The notes: generated by a model from the letters alone, not told the origin. DNA of 15,140 nt from CAXTEJ01 sp964243295 (GCA_964243295.1 CAXTEJ010000070.1:1-15140); one strand, 5' to 3'. Shown: positions 7,566 to 14,561, counted from the first letter of the stretch. Made by a program: numbers and translations.

Positions 7566-8422
7566 CGGCGACCGCCACGGCGGCACCCGACACCGTCGAG
7601 CGGCTGCGCGGCTGGTTCTGCGCAGCCGTGCCGCGCCGGCGCATCGCCGTCCTGCGCACGGTCATCTACCTGTTCGTCGTCGTCGACGTGCTGAAGATCG
7701 GCAACGACCCGGTCGCCCACGGCGACGTGCCGGTCGAGCTGTACCGCCCGATCCTGCTGCGCAGCTGGCTGCACCTGCCGGCGCCGTCCCCCACCTACGT
7801 GCGGGTGCTGCTCGTGCTGCTGCTGGTCAGCGCGGTGGCCGCCGCCCTGGGCAGGCTCCCCCGCGCCGCCGGGCTGGTGTGCCTGCTGGCGTTCCTGGAC
7901 TGGATGAGCAACAACTACAGCTACTCCAAGATCGACCACGACCAGTTCGCGATGGTCGTGGCGCTCGCCGTCCTGCCGACCGCCGGCCCGGCGCACTGGC
8001 GCGACCCCGACACCCAGCGCGCCGAGGCCGCCGGCTGGGCGGTGCGGATGACGCAGGTCGGCGTCGTGTGCTGCTACTTCCTGTCGGCGGTCTCCAAGAT
8101 GCGCTACGGCGGCTGGGGGTGGGCCAACGGCGCGATCTTCACCTGGGCGTTCACCCGCCGCGGCACCGGCCTGACCGACTTCTTCCTGTCGATCCCGGGC
8201 CTGGTGCACCTGATGCAGTGGGTCGTGCTCGTCGCGGAGTTCTGCTCGCCGCTGCTGCTGGTCGCCCGCCGGTGGCTGCTGTGGGCCGGCCTGGCGTTCT
8301 TCGCCACCTTCCACCTGATGACCTACCTGACGATCCGCATCCACTTCCTGCCGCTGGTGATCTGCCTGACGGCGTTCCTGCCGCTCGAGCGGCTGGTGCC
8401 GCGGCGCGCCCTGCGGCTCTGA
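7562..8422 (+). CDS. HTTM-like multi-pass membrane protein B2
   Basis: The 286-residue paralogue of B1 has the same order of membrane helices. Shared motifs are YLFVVVDVL, YSKIDHD (121-127), YFLSAVSKMRYGG (172-184), W.N, TRRG, HLMQWVVLVAE, a histidine in FFATFHLMTYLTI, and a C-terminal FLPLERL. The conservation of the K.DHD and FLS..K.R.GG segments between diverged copies points to functional residues. The GTG start at 7562 overlaps the A2 stop. Its stop is one base from the stop of the convergent HIT gene, so no separate terminator fits between them. A DoxX/MauE-like label could also be proposed; HTTM fits the helix pattern better. Confidence 0.8.
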   Translation: MTATATAAPDTVERLRGWFCAAVPRRRIAVLRTVIYLFVVVDVLKIGNDPVAHGDVPVELYRPILLRSWLHLPAPSPTYVRVLLVLLLVSAVAAALGRLPRAAGLVCLLAFLDWMSNNYSYSKIDHDQFAMVVALAVLPTAGPAHWRDPDTQRAEAAGWAVRMTQVGVVCCYFLSAVSKMRYGGWGWANGAIFTWAFTRRGTGLTDFFLSIPGLVHLMQWVVLVAEFCSPLLLVARRWLLWAGLAFFATFHLMTYLTIRIHFLPLVICLTAFLPLERLVPRRALRL

Positions 8423-8423
8423 C

Positions 8424-8978
8424 TCAGGCGTTCGCCGCCCAGGCCGCCGACAGCTGGGCGCGGGTGTCGGCCAGCAGCACCGGGACCGCCTTGGTGCGCG
8501 CCACGATCGGCAGGAAGTTCGCGTCGCCGCCCCACCGTGGCACCACGTGCTGGTGCAGGTGGGCCGCGATGCCGGCCCCGGCGACCCCGCCCTGGTTCAT
8601 GCCGAGGTTGAACCCGTGCGGGTGCGACACCGCGGTCAGCACCCGGATCGCCGACTGCGTCACGGCCGCGACCTCGTGCGTCTCCTCCGTCGTCAGGTCG
8701 ACGTAGCTCGACACGTGCCGGTAGGGGCACACCAGCAGGTGGCCGGGGTTGTACGGGTAGAGGTTGAGCACGGCGAACGCGGTCACCCCGCGGTGGACGA
8801 CGAGCCCCTCCTCGTCGTCCACGTGGGGCACGCGGCAGAACGGGCACTGCGCGGGGGTGTCGTCGGCGGGCTTGCTCTCACCACCGAGGTACACCATCCG
8901 GTGCGGCGTCCAGAGCCGCTCGAACCCGTCGGCGTCCCCGGCGAGGCCGGCGGCGTCCTCGCTGGTGGCGCCCGTCAC
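8424..8978 (-). CDS. HIT family protein, Ap4A phosphorylase-like
   Basis: The 184-residue protein carries the histidine triad HLHQHVV (His140, His142, His144) and a CPFC pair (Cys45, Cys48) that may hold zinc. NLYPYNPGHLLV (72-83) and FNLGMNQGG are typical HIT-fold strands. The family hydrolyses or phosphorolyses nucleotide phosphates. The M. tuberculosis gene in the same position after thrS (Rv2613c) has been described as an Ap4A phosphorylase, and dinucleotide polyphosphates are by-products of aminoacyl-tRNA synthetases, which suits the thrS neighbourhood. The GTG start at 8978 overlaps the thrS stop by 4 bp (GTGA), so the two are translationally coupled. Confidence 0.9.
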   Translation of the reverse strand: MTGATSEDAAGLAGDADGFERLWTPHRMVYLGGESKPADDTPAQCPFCRVPHVDDEEGLVVHRGVTAFAVLNLYPYNPGHLLVCPYRHVSSYVDLTTEETHEVAAVTQSAIRVLTAVSHPHGFNLGMNQGGVAGAGIAAHLHQHVVPRWGGDANFLPIVARTKAVPVLLADTRAQLSAAWAANA

Positions 8979-11005
8979 GGGGTGGCCGACCGCTCGCGCA
9001 CGGCCGTCACGATCTCGGCGACCGCGTCGGCGACGGGCACGCCGTTCTTCTGCGAGCCGTCGCGGTAGCGGAACGAGACGGCGTCCTTGCTCACGTCGTC
9101 GTCGCCGGCGATCAGCATGAAAGGCACCTTCGCCTTCTGGGCGTTGCGGATCTTCTTGGGGAACCGGTCGTCGGCGGTGTCGACCTCGATCCGGACGCCC
9201 TGCGCGCGCAACGTCGCGGCCACGGCGTGCAGGTGGTCGGCGTGGACGTCGGCGACCGGGATGCCGACGGCCTGAATGGGCGCGAGCCACGCGGGGAACG
9301 CACCGGCGTAGTGCTCGACGAGCACGCCGAAGAACCGCTCGATCGACCCGAACAGGGCGCGGTGGATCATCACCGGGCGCCTGCGGCTGCCGTCGGCCGC
9401 CTGGTACTCCAGCTCGAACCGCTCGGGCAGGTTGAAGTCGACCTGGATCGTCGACATCTGCCAGGTGCGGCCGATGGCGTCGCGGGCCTGCACCGAGATC
9501 TTCGGACCGTAGAACGCCGCGCCGCCCGGGTCGGGCACGAGCTCGAGCCCGGACGCCGCAGCCACGCCCGCGAGGGTCTGGGTCGCGCGGTCCCACACGT
9601 CGTCGTCGCCGACGTACTTGTCGGGGTTCTTGGTCGACAGCTCGAGGAAGAAGTCGTCGAGGCCGTAGTCCTTGAGCAGGTCGAGGACGAAGGTGAGCAG
9701 CGCGGTGAGCTCGTCGCCGATCTGCTCCTCGGTGACGTAGATGTGGGCGTCGTCCTGGGTCATGCCGCGCACGCGGGTCAGGCCGTGCACGACGCCGGAC
9801 TTCTCGTAGCGGTAGACCGACCCGAACTCGAACAGCCGCAGCGGCAGCTCGCGGTAGGAGCGCCCGCGCGAGCGGAACACCAGGCAGTGGAACGGGCAGT
9901 TCATCGGCTTGAGGTAGTAGTCCTGCCCGGGCTTGCGCACGGCACCGTCGGCGTCGAGCTCGGCGTCCAGGTGCATGGGCGGGTACATGCCGTCGGCGTA
10001 CCAGTCCAGGTGCCCGGAGGTCTCGAACAGCGCCGCCTTGGTGATGTGGGGTGAGTAGACGAACTCGTAGCCCGCCTCCTCGTGACGCTTGCGGGAGTAG
10101 TCCTCCATCGCCTTGCGGATCACGCCGCCGCGCGGGTGGAACACCGCGAGCCCCGAGCCGATCTCGTCGGGGAAGCTGAACAGGTCGAGCTCGGCCCCGA
10201 GCTTGCGGTGGTCGCGGCGCTCGGCCTCGGCGAGGCGGTCGGTGTAGGCGCGCAGCTCGTCCTTGGTCGGCCACGCGGTGCCGTAGACGCGCTGCAGCTG
10301 GGGGTTCTTCTCGCTGCCGCGCCAGTACGCCGCCGCGGTGCGCATCAGCGCGAAGCCGTTGCCGATGAGCTTGGTGGTGGGCAGGTGGGGGCCGCGGCAC
10401 AGGTCCTTCCAGACCACCTCGCCGTCGCGGCCGACGTTGTCGTAGATGGTCAGCTCGCCGGCGCCGACCTCCGCCGAGGCGCCCTCGGCGGCGTCGGCGG
10501 CACCGCCCTTGAGCCCGATGAGCTCGAGCTTGAACGGCTCGGCCGCCAGCTCGGCGCGGGCCTCGTCGTCGGTCACGACGCGGCGCACGAACCGCTGGCC
10601 CTCGTTGACGATGCGCTGCATCGCCTTCTCGAGCGCCTTGACGTCCTCGGGGGTGAACGGCTGCCGGACGTCGAAGTCGTAGTAGAAGCCGTCGCGCACG
10701 GGCGGCCCGATACCGAGGTGCGCCAGCTCGTCGGCGCGCTGCACCGCCTGAGCGAGCACGTGGGCGGTCGAGTGGCGCAGCACCGCGAGGCCGTCGGGCG
10801 AGCCGATGGTCACCGGCTCGACGACGTCGCCGTCTGCCAGCTCGTGGTCGAGGTCGCGCAGCTCGTCGCCGACGCGCGCGACGACCACGGCGTCGGCCCC
10901 GCGCGCCGGCAGCCCCTCGAGCTCGAGCAGCAGCCCACCGGCCGTCGTCCCCGCCGGGACCGATCGCTCGCTGCCGGCGACGGACACGGTGATCTGGGCG
11001 GGCAC
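8975..11005 (-). CDS. thrS: Threonyl-tRNA synthetase
   Basis: This class II synthetase (676 aa) charges tRNA-Thr in the cytoplasm. Domains in order: TGS (about 1-68), editing domain with HSTAH (His78, His82) and CRGPH (Cys203, His207), catalytic core (about 270-570), and anticodon-binding domain (about 575-670). The zinc ligands Cys370 (MNCP), His421 (DDAH) and His548 (MIHR) keep the E. coli spacing. Class II motif 2 (RYEKSG...RVRGMTQDDAH) and motif 3 (IHRALFGSIERFFG) are intact, so proofreading and synthesis are both expected. A small Gly/Ala-rich insertion lies near residues 165-185 of the editing domain. The GTG start at 11005 follows GGAGG at good spacing. Confidence 0.98.
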   Translation of the reverse strand: MPAQITVSVAGSERSVPAGTTAGGLLLELEGLPARGADAVVVARVGDELRDLDHELADGDVVEPVTIGSPDGLAVLRHSTAHVLAQAVQRADELAHLGIGPPVRDGFYYDFDVRQPFTPEDVKALEKAMQRIVNEGQRFVRRVVTDDEARAELAAEPFKLELIGLKGGAADAAEGASAEVGAGELTIYDNVGRDGEVVWKDLCRGPHLPTTKLIGNGFALMRTAAAYWRGSEKNPQLQRVYGTAWPTKDELRAYTDRLAEAERRDHRKLGAELDLFSFPDEIGSGLAVFHPRGGVIRKAMEDYSRKRHEEAGYEFVYSPHITKAALFETSGHLDWYADGMYPPMHLDAELDADGAVRKPGQDYYLKPMNCPFHCLVFRSRGRSYRELPLRLFEFGSVYRYEKSGVVHGLTRVRGMTQDDAHIYVTEEQIGDELTALLTFVLDLLKDYGLDDFFLELSTKNPDKYVGDDDVWDRATQTLAGVAAASGLELVPDPGGAAFYGPKISVQARDAIGRTWQMSTIQVDFNLPERFELEYQAADGSRRRPVMIHRALFGSIERFFGVLVEHYAGAFPAWLAPIQAVGIPVADVHADHLHAVAATLRAQGVRIEVDTADDRFPKKIRNAQKAKVPFMLIAGDDDVSKDAVSFRYRDGSQKNGVPVADAVAEIVTAVRERSATP

Positions 11006-11054
11006 GAGGAGCCTCCGGGACGTGGGTGAGCAGGCACGACCGCCTGCGCCGCCG

Positions 11055-11060
11055 ATCGTA
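11055..11060 (-). promoter_or_regulatory. Candidate -10 element for thrS
   Basis: The minus strand reads TACGAT, a TAnnnT hexamer, giving a leader of about 43 nt with the GGAGG site. The 124-bp gap between MOSC and thrS is too short for a full T-box leader, and no T-box motif was seen. Confidence 0.4.
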
Positions 11061-11129
11061 TCGACCAGTCCGTGCCCCTGAGCCTGGCCGCCCGGCGACG
11101 CTGTCGTCGCGCCTGCCGTCGGGGCCCTG

Positions 11130-11744
11130 TCAGTCCTGCGTCACCAGCACGGCCGTGTCGCCCTCGGCGACCTCGCCCTCCACCAGCACGTCGGCGTAGA
11201 CGCCGAGGCAGTGCTTGGGCGCCTTCGACACGCGCAGGGTCACGCCGCCGACGACCAGGTCGGCGCCCACCCAACAGGTCTCGAGCGCTCCGGCGGGAAG
11301 GTCGAGCACCAGGTTGGCGCGCGGCTCCTCGACGCTGCACGGGCAGGCCGCGTCGTCGGCATGGGGGTGCTGGTGGCCCGCGTCGATCGCCTGTCGGCTG
11401 ACCAGGTGCACCGGCGCCACCTCCGTGAACGCCTCGCCCGCGAGCAGCCGCACCGGGCGGCCGAGCAGCGCGCTGAGGGCGGCATCGGCTGCGGCGCCCG
11501 CGACCTGCGGGGCACCGGGGTCGAGCGTCAGGCTCGGCCCGTCGTCGGTCGCGTCGGCCACCACGGTGCGCAGGACGTCATCGGTGCGGGCGGTCAGCAC
11601 CGCGCCGTCGTCCCCCACGACGGCCCAGCGACGGTCGTGGGCGACACCGGACCGCAGGACCTGGGCGGTGGGCACCGGCGCGGCGTCCATCGACTTCACG
11701 GGGAAGGCGCGGATCTGCACGAGGCGTCCGACGGGTGTGCGCAT
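11130..11744 (-). CDS. MOSC domain-containing protein
   Basis: The 204-residue protein has an N-terminal beta-barrel region beginning RLVQIRAFPVKSMDAAP (FPVKSM at 14-19) and a MOSC domain from about residue 100. Typical MOSC elements are PVHLVS (111-116), EPRANLVLD (140-148), WVG (158-160) and a late conserved cysteine in KHCLG (Cys179). MOSC proteins handle sulfur or molybdenum-cofactor chemistry (molybdenum cofactor sulfurase C-terminus, YcbX/YiiM-like reductive detoxification of N-hydroxylated compounds); no ferredoxin domain is attached here. A His/Cys-rich insert (HQHPHADDAACPC, 124-136) is unusual and could bind metal. The ATG at 11744 follows a leaderless-type TAGGCT. Confidence 0.85.
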   Translation of the reverse strand: MRTPVGRLVQIRAFPVKSMDAAPVPTAQVLRSGVAHDRRWAVVGDDGAVLTARTDDVLRTVVADATDDGPSLTLDPGAPQVAGAAADAALSALLGRPVRLLAGEAFTEVAPVHLVSRQAIDAGHQHPHADDAACPCSVEEPRANLVLDLPAGALETCWVGADLVVGGVTLRVSKAPKHCLGVYADVLVEGEVAEGDTAVLVTQD

Positions 11745-11750
11745 GCGGTG

Positions 11751-11756
11751 AGCCTA
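11751..11756 (-). promoter_or_regulatory. Candidate leaderless -10 box of the MOSC gene
   Basis: The minus strand reads TAGGCT, six bases before the ATG at 11744. No ribosome binding site is present, which fits a leaderless transcript. Confidence 0.45.
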
Positions 11757-11771
11757 CGTCCAGGAAAGCGG

Positions 11772-11803
11772 GAGGGGCCGGGCGCTGACGCACCCGGCCC
11801 CTC
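11772..11803 (-). terminator. Strong hairpin terminator after tRNA-Val(CAC)
   Basis: An 11-bp perfect inverted repeat, GAGGGGCCGGG (11772-11782) and its complement (11793-11803), flanks a 10-nt loop. It starts a few bases past the tRNA 3' end and is followed on the minus strand by CCCGCTTTCC, a weak T-tract. It separates the tRNA from the MOSC gene. Confidence 0.8.
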
Positions 11804-11810
11804 ACGTCAG

Positions 11811-11882
11811 TGGGCGATACTGGTCTCGAACCAGTGACCTCCTCGGTGTGAACGAGGCGCTCTACCGCTGAGCTAATCGCCC
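11811..11882 (-). tRNA. tRNA-Val (anticodon CAC)
   Basis: The 72-nt cloverleaf has acceptor GGGCGAT paired with ATCGCCC, D-loop AGCTCAGCGGTAGAGC, anticodon stem CCTCG/CGAGG with loop TTCACAC (CAC, reading GUG), and T-arm CTGGTTCGAGACCAG. The discriminator is A. CCA is not encoded. It is a single tRNA with its own promoter and terminator. Confidence 0.97.
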
Positions 11883-11909
11883 GTCGCACCGCTCGCGCAG
11901 CGCGAGGAA

Positions 11910-11940
11910 ACACTACCCGATGCGCGGGCCGCTCCGTCAC
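11910..11940 (-). promoter_or_regulatory. Candidate promoter of tRNA-Val(CAC)
   Basis: On the minus strand GTGACG (11940-11935) and TAGTGT (11915-11910) are separated by 19 bp. The -10 hexamer is the same as that in front of the other tRNA cluster. A perfect 7-bp inverted repeat with a 1-base centre (11892-11906) lies between it and the tRNA. Confidence 0.5.
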
Positions 11941-11952
11941 GGCCGCCGGGCG

Positions 11953-12396
11953 TCACAGGCCCGGCACGCGGACGAGCTGGTCGCGGCCGACGTCCGGGAT
12001 CCAGCCGGGCACGCCCGAGAAGGCGAACAGCAGCCAGAACACCGCCAGAACGAACGCGATGATCGCGAGGACGACGAGCGCCCGGATGGCCAGGTTCTGC
12101 CGGCCCAACCAGGTGGTCCACTCGGACACGCGTCGGCGGGCGTAGCCGAGCAGCCGCTCGGCCCAGGTGAACTCGCTGGCGAGGATGCCGAGGCCCAGGA
12201 AGATGATCAGCCAGCCGGGGCCAGGGGCGGGCAGCAGCACGACGCCCAGCACCAGGACCACGGTGCCGACGACCCCCACACCGATCCGGTAGACCTGGCG
12301 CAGCAGGGGATTGCGCTGCACGAAGGCCGGACGGCGGATCAGGCCCCCCGTGCCGCCGGAGCCCCTGACCTGCTCGTCCGCCGCGGTCCGGTCCAT
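11953..12396 (-). CDS. PGPGW / TIGR02611-type transmembrane protein
   Basis: The 147-residue membrane protein carries the defining PAPGPGW motif (PGPGW at 58-62) between two hydrophobic segments (about 37-56 and 62-74), then a basic amphipathic stretch (80-100) and a second membrane region (about 103-127). The family is widespread in actinobacteria and has no assigned function. The ATG at 12396 is preceded by a TATCCT -10 box seven bases upstream and no Shine-Dalgarno site, so the message is probably leaderless. It is followed by the promoter of tRNA-Val and is divergent from the SsgB-like gene. Confidence 0.85.
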   Translation of the reverse strand: MDRTAADEQVRGSGGTGGLIRRPAFVQRNPLLRQVYRIGVGVVGTVVLVLGVVLLPAPGPGWLIIFLGLGILASEFTWAERLLGYARRRVSEWTTWLGRQNLAIRALVVLAIIAFVLAVFWLLFAFSGVPGWIPDVGRDQLVRVPGL

Positions 12397-12403
12397 GCGC
12401 CCG

Positions 12404-12409
12404 AGGATA
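12404..12409 (-). promoter_or_regulatory. Candidate leaderless -10 box of the PGPGW gene
   Basis: The minus strand reads TATCCT, seven bases before the ATG at 12396, the spacing of leaderless actinobacterial promoters. Confidence 0.5.
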
Positions 12410-12485
12410 GGTCAGCGCCGGGCCGGCCATCCCGGACGCGCCTGCTGGGACCGAGGACCTGCGGTGCTGCAGCGAACCGCCTGCA

Positions 12486-12535
12486 GGAGAAGGAACAAAA
12501 TCGCGTCACGAACGGTCACAGCACGTTTATCAAGG
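12486..12535 (+). promoter_or_regulatory. AT-richer promoter region of the ssgB-like gene
   Basis: This is a local patch of lower GC in the 206-bp divergent gap. It contains GGAAC (12492-12496) followed 16 bp later by CGGTC, which resembles but does not match ECF-sigma promoters, and CACGTTTATC further on. No standard -35/-10 pair is convincing. Confidence 0.25.
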
Positions 12536-12602
12536 CCCTCCCCGGGCACACTGATGGAGGACCTCGCGACGCACCTGCGCCGCCGAACCGGAGGGCAGAG
12601 CG

Positions 12603-13022
12603 ATGGCTCAATCGTTCGACACCGTGGTCGACGACGTGACGCTGCGACTCGTCGTGCCCGGCGACGACGGCGTCCTGCTGCGAGCCACCCTGCGCTACGA
12701 GCCGTCCGACCCCTTCGCGGTCGAGGCGACGTTCCGCGCCGGCGAGGAGGCCATCTCGTGGGTGCTCGGCCGTGACGTGCTCAGCGACGGCCTGAACGAG
12801 GAGACCGGCGTCGGCGACGTGCGCGTGTGGCCGGCGTCCCTGACCGGCGGCGACCCCGCCATGGTCATGATCGAGCTGCGGTCGCCGGACGGACAGGCCC
12901 AGCTCGCGGTCGACGCCGCCGACCTCGACGCCTTCTTGCTGCGCACCTTCCAGTCCGTGCCGCAGGGCCGCGAGGCCGAGTGGCTCGACCTCGACGGCGT
13001 GGTCACCCGGCTGCTGGGCTGA
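12603..13022 (+). CDS. ssgB: SsgA/SsgB family sporulation and cell-division regulator
   Basis: The 139-residue protein is full length for SsgA-like proteins. Family hallmarks in order are LRLVVPGDD near the N-terminus, LRYEPSDPFAVEATFRAG (30-47), WVLGRDVLSDGL (53-64), GVGDVRVWP (69-77), and the C-terminal AFLLRTFQSVPQGRE. In Streptomyces SsgB brings FtsZ to sporulation septa with SsgA. The closeness to the core motifs and the presence of a single such gene here favour the SsgB type, which is the most widely conserved, but other SALPs cannot be excluded. GGAGGG seven bases before the ATG is a strong ribosome binding site. It is convergent with the aminotransferase gene, 7 bp between stops. Confidence 0.88.
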   Translation: MAQSFDTVVDDVTLRLVVPGDDGVLLRATLRYEPSDPFAVEATFRAGEEAISWVLGRDVLSDGLNEETGVGDVRVWPASLTGGDPAMVMIELRSPDGQAQLAVDAADLDAFLLRTFQSVPQGREAEWLDLDGVVTRLLG

Positions 13023-13023
13023 C

Positions 13024-13037
13024 ACCCCGTCAGGGGT
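13024..13037. terminator. Small hairpin between convergent ssgB-like and pabC genes
   Basis: ACCCC-GTCA-GGGGT forms a 5-bp stem with a 4-base loop that overlaps the pabC stop codon. It is symmetric enough to work on both strands but is short and lacks a T-tract. Confidence 0.3.
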
Positions 13038-13866
13038 CCATGCCCTGGTTCGCCCGTCGCCCGAAGAGCGCGATCGCGCGCCGTGTCAGCGGTCCCGGCG
13101 CGAGCAGGGCACGCCCGTCGAGCGCGTGCACGGGTTGCACGTCGCGCGTCGAGGACAGCAGGGCCACCTCGCTCGCGAGGTGCACGTCGGCGATCGCCAC
13201 CGGGCGCTCGGTGATCGCCAGCCCCTCGTCGTCCGCCCACAGCAGCAGCAGCTCGCGGGTGATGCCCGCCAGCGCCCCGGACTCGAGCGGCGGGGTGACC
13301 AGCTCGCCGTCCAGCGCGAGCAGCACGTTCGAGCCCGTGCCCTCGCACAGCTCGTCGCGGGTGTTGGCCATCAGCGCCTCCGACCCGCCACGGCGTCGCG
13401 CGTCGGCCAGCGCGACGGCGTTCTCGGCGTACGACGTCGTCTTGAGGCCGACGACGGCGCTGCGCTCGTTGCGCACCCAGGGGGAGACCACGACGGCCGT
13501 GGACGCCAGCGGGCGGGCGACCGGGGCCGCGAGCACGACCACGGTCTGCGGGACGTCGGCGCGCTCGGACCCGAGCGGGCCCGGGCCGGACGACACGGTG
13601 ATGCGCAGCCGCCCGAAGCCGAGCGGCGGTCCGTCGAGCACCTCGGCGATGCCGTCGCGGACGAGCTCGAGGTCGGGGTCGGCGAGCCCGAGGCCCCGTG
13701 CGGACGTGGTCAGCCGGCGCAGGTGGCGGGTCAGCGCGAAGACCTCGCCGCCTCGCACGGAGCATGTCTCGAAGACGCCGTCGCCCACGGTGAAGCCGTG
13801 GTCGTCCGCCCGCAGCGCAGGCGCGTGGCCGACCAGCACACCGTCCATCCACGCGCGCATCGTCAT
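13030..13866 (-). CDS. pabC: Class IV PLP enzyme, probable aminodeoxychorismate lyase
   Basis: The protein belongs to the fold-type IV PLP family (branched-chain aminotransferase, D-amino acid transaminase, PabC). PabC releases pyruvate from 4-amino-4-deoxychorismate to give p-aminobenzoate for folate. The Schiff-base lysine is Lys142 in LKTTSYAENAVAL; Glu175 in CEGTGSNV contacts the PLP nitrogen; and LSSTRDVQPV (237-246) resembles PabC-type active-site loops. The length is 278 aa with the ATG at 13866, preceded by AAGGTGG; a GTG at 13890 would add eight residues and an ATG at 13860 would remove two. No pabA/pabB is nearby. Another transaminase activity remains possible. Confidence 0.8.
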   Translation of the reverse strand: MTMRAWMDGVLVGHAPALRADDHGFTVGDGVFETCSVRGGEVFALTRHLRRLTTSARGLGLADPDLELVRDGIAEVLDGPPLGFGRLRITVSSGPGPLGSERADVPQTVVVLAAPVARPLASTAVVVSPWVRNERSAVVGLKTTSYAENAVALADARRRGGSEALMANTRDELCEGTGSNVLLALDGELVTPPLESGALAGITRELLLLWADDEGLAITERPVAIADVHLASEVALLSSTRDVQPVHALDGRALLAPGPLTRRAIALFGRRANQGMDP

Positions 13867-13903
13867 GCCGACCACCTTGGCAGAGGGCACCGACAGTCGG
13901 GTC

Positions 13904-14146
13904 TCAGCTGCGCACCACGCGCACGCCCACGTGCAGCAGGCCGGTGAGCGCGCCCACGGCAGCCCCGAACAGTGCGAAGACGAGGAGCGGCTCGGGCGAG
14001 GGCATGGCGGTCAGCGGGCCGTCGGAGAACGCGAAGACCAGGACCACGGCCACGAGAACCCAGCTGATGACGTGCGCGAGGATGACCGGCAGCGGCTTGA
14101 CGCCCCGGTCGAGCCCGCGATGGGTGCGGTCGCTGGGTCGGGCCAT
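13904..14146 (-). CDS. Small two-helix membrane protein
   Basis: The 80-residue protein has a basic N-terminal tail (about 17 residues) and two hydrophobic helices (about 21-41 and 54-76), with RVVRS at the end, so both termini are probably cytoplasmic. I do not recognise a family. It lies 37 bp upstream of pabC on the same strand and may be cotranscribed with it, and it follows the terminator hairpin of the tRNA cluster. GC-rich codon use matches its neighbours and helix hydrophobicity supports a real gene. Confidence 0.65.
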   Translation of the reverse strand: MARPSDRTHRGLDRGVKPLPVILAHVISWVLVAVVLVFAFSDGPLTAMPSPEPLLVFALFGAAVGALTGLLHVGVRVVRS

Positions 14147-14199
14147 GGCCCCGAGTGTGACGGACGCGTGCGGCTCAGGTGAAGCGCCCGGACGACGCC

Positions 14200-14228
14200 A
14201 GAGCCCGGTCCCTGGTGGGCCGGGCTCT
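14200..14228 (-). terminator. Hairpin terminator after the tRNA cluster
   Basis: AGAGCCCGG (14200-14208) pairs with CCGGGCTCT (14220-14228); three further pairs including one G-T extend the stem to 12 bp around a 5-nt loop. It begins 9 bp past tRNA-Val(GAC). There is no T-tract, as is common in high-GC actinobacteria. Confidence 0.7.
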
Positions 14229-14236
14229 GCTCGTGG

Positions 14237-14308
14237 TGGGCGATACTGGGATCGAACCAGTGACCTCTTCCGTGTCAGGGAAGCGCGCTACCGCTGCGCC
14301 AATCGCCC
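14237..14308 (-). tRNA. tRNA-Val (anticodon GAC)
   Basis: The 72-nt cloverleaf has acceptor GGGCGAT/ATCGCCC, anticodon stem CTTCC/GGAAG with loop CTGACAC (GAC), T-arm CTGGTTCGATCCCAG, and discriminator A. CCA is not encoded. It is last in the Gly-Cys-Val cluster. Confidence 0.97.
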
Positions 14309-14332
14309 GTACCTCGGCGCACGCGCCGCGGG

Positions 14333-14403
14333 AGGTGGAGACGGGATTCGAACCCGTGTACACGGCTTTGCAGGCCGTTGCCTCGCCTCTCGGCCACTCC
14401 ACC
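14333..14403 (-). tRNA. tRNA-Cys (anticodon GCA)
   Basis: The 71-nt cloverleaf has acceptor GGTGGAG/CTCCACC, anticodon stem ACGGC/GCCGT with loop CTGCAAA (GCA), T-arm CGGGTTCGAATCCCG, and discriminator U, the identity base for cysteine. CCA is not encoded. Confidence 0.97.
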
Positions 14404-14422
14404 GTGAGGCCCGGGGCCTCCG

Positions 14423-14495
14423 AGCGGACGACGGGATTCGAACCCGCGACCCTCACCTTGGCAAGGTGATGCTCTACCAACTGAGCCACGTCCGC
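14423..14495 (-). tRNA. tRNA-Gly (anticodon GCC)
   Basis: The 73-nt cloverleaf has acceptor GCGGACG/CGTCCGC, anticodon stem TCACC/GGTGA with loop TTGCCAA (GCC), T-arm CGGGTTCGAATCCCG, and discriminator U. CCA is not encoded. It is the first tRNA of the cluster. Confidence 0.97.
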
Positions 14496-14530
14496 ATGCT
14501 CCTCGGGCCGGAGCCCGTGGTGCGTCACAG

Positions 14531-14561
14531 ACACTAACCGATCGCCGCACGGGGAGTCCAA
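14531..14561 (-). promoter_or_regulatory. Candidate promoter of the tRNA Gly-Cys-Val cluster
   Basis: On the minus strand TTGGAC (14561-14556) is followed after 19 bp by TAGTGT (14536-14531), about 35 bp before tRNA-Gly. The -10 hexamer and spacing match the promoter of tRNA-Val(CAC). Confidence 0.55.

Noticed and set aside
11006..11129. T-box or other riboswitch in front of thrS
   Set aside because: The gap is short and no T-box sequence or specifier stem could be found; a simple promoter and GGAGG site explain it.
12492..12517. ECF-sigma promoter GGAAC-N16-CGGTC before ssgB
   Set aside because: The -35 half fits but the -10 half deviates from CGTC/CGTT, and one match at this length is expected by chance; kept only as a low-confidence region.
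14175..14561. Open frames across the tRNA cluster on both strands
   Set aside because: They lie entirely over three well-folded tRNAs.
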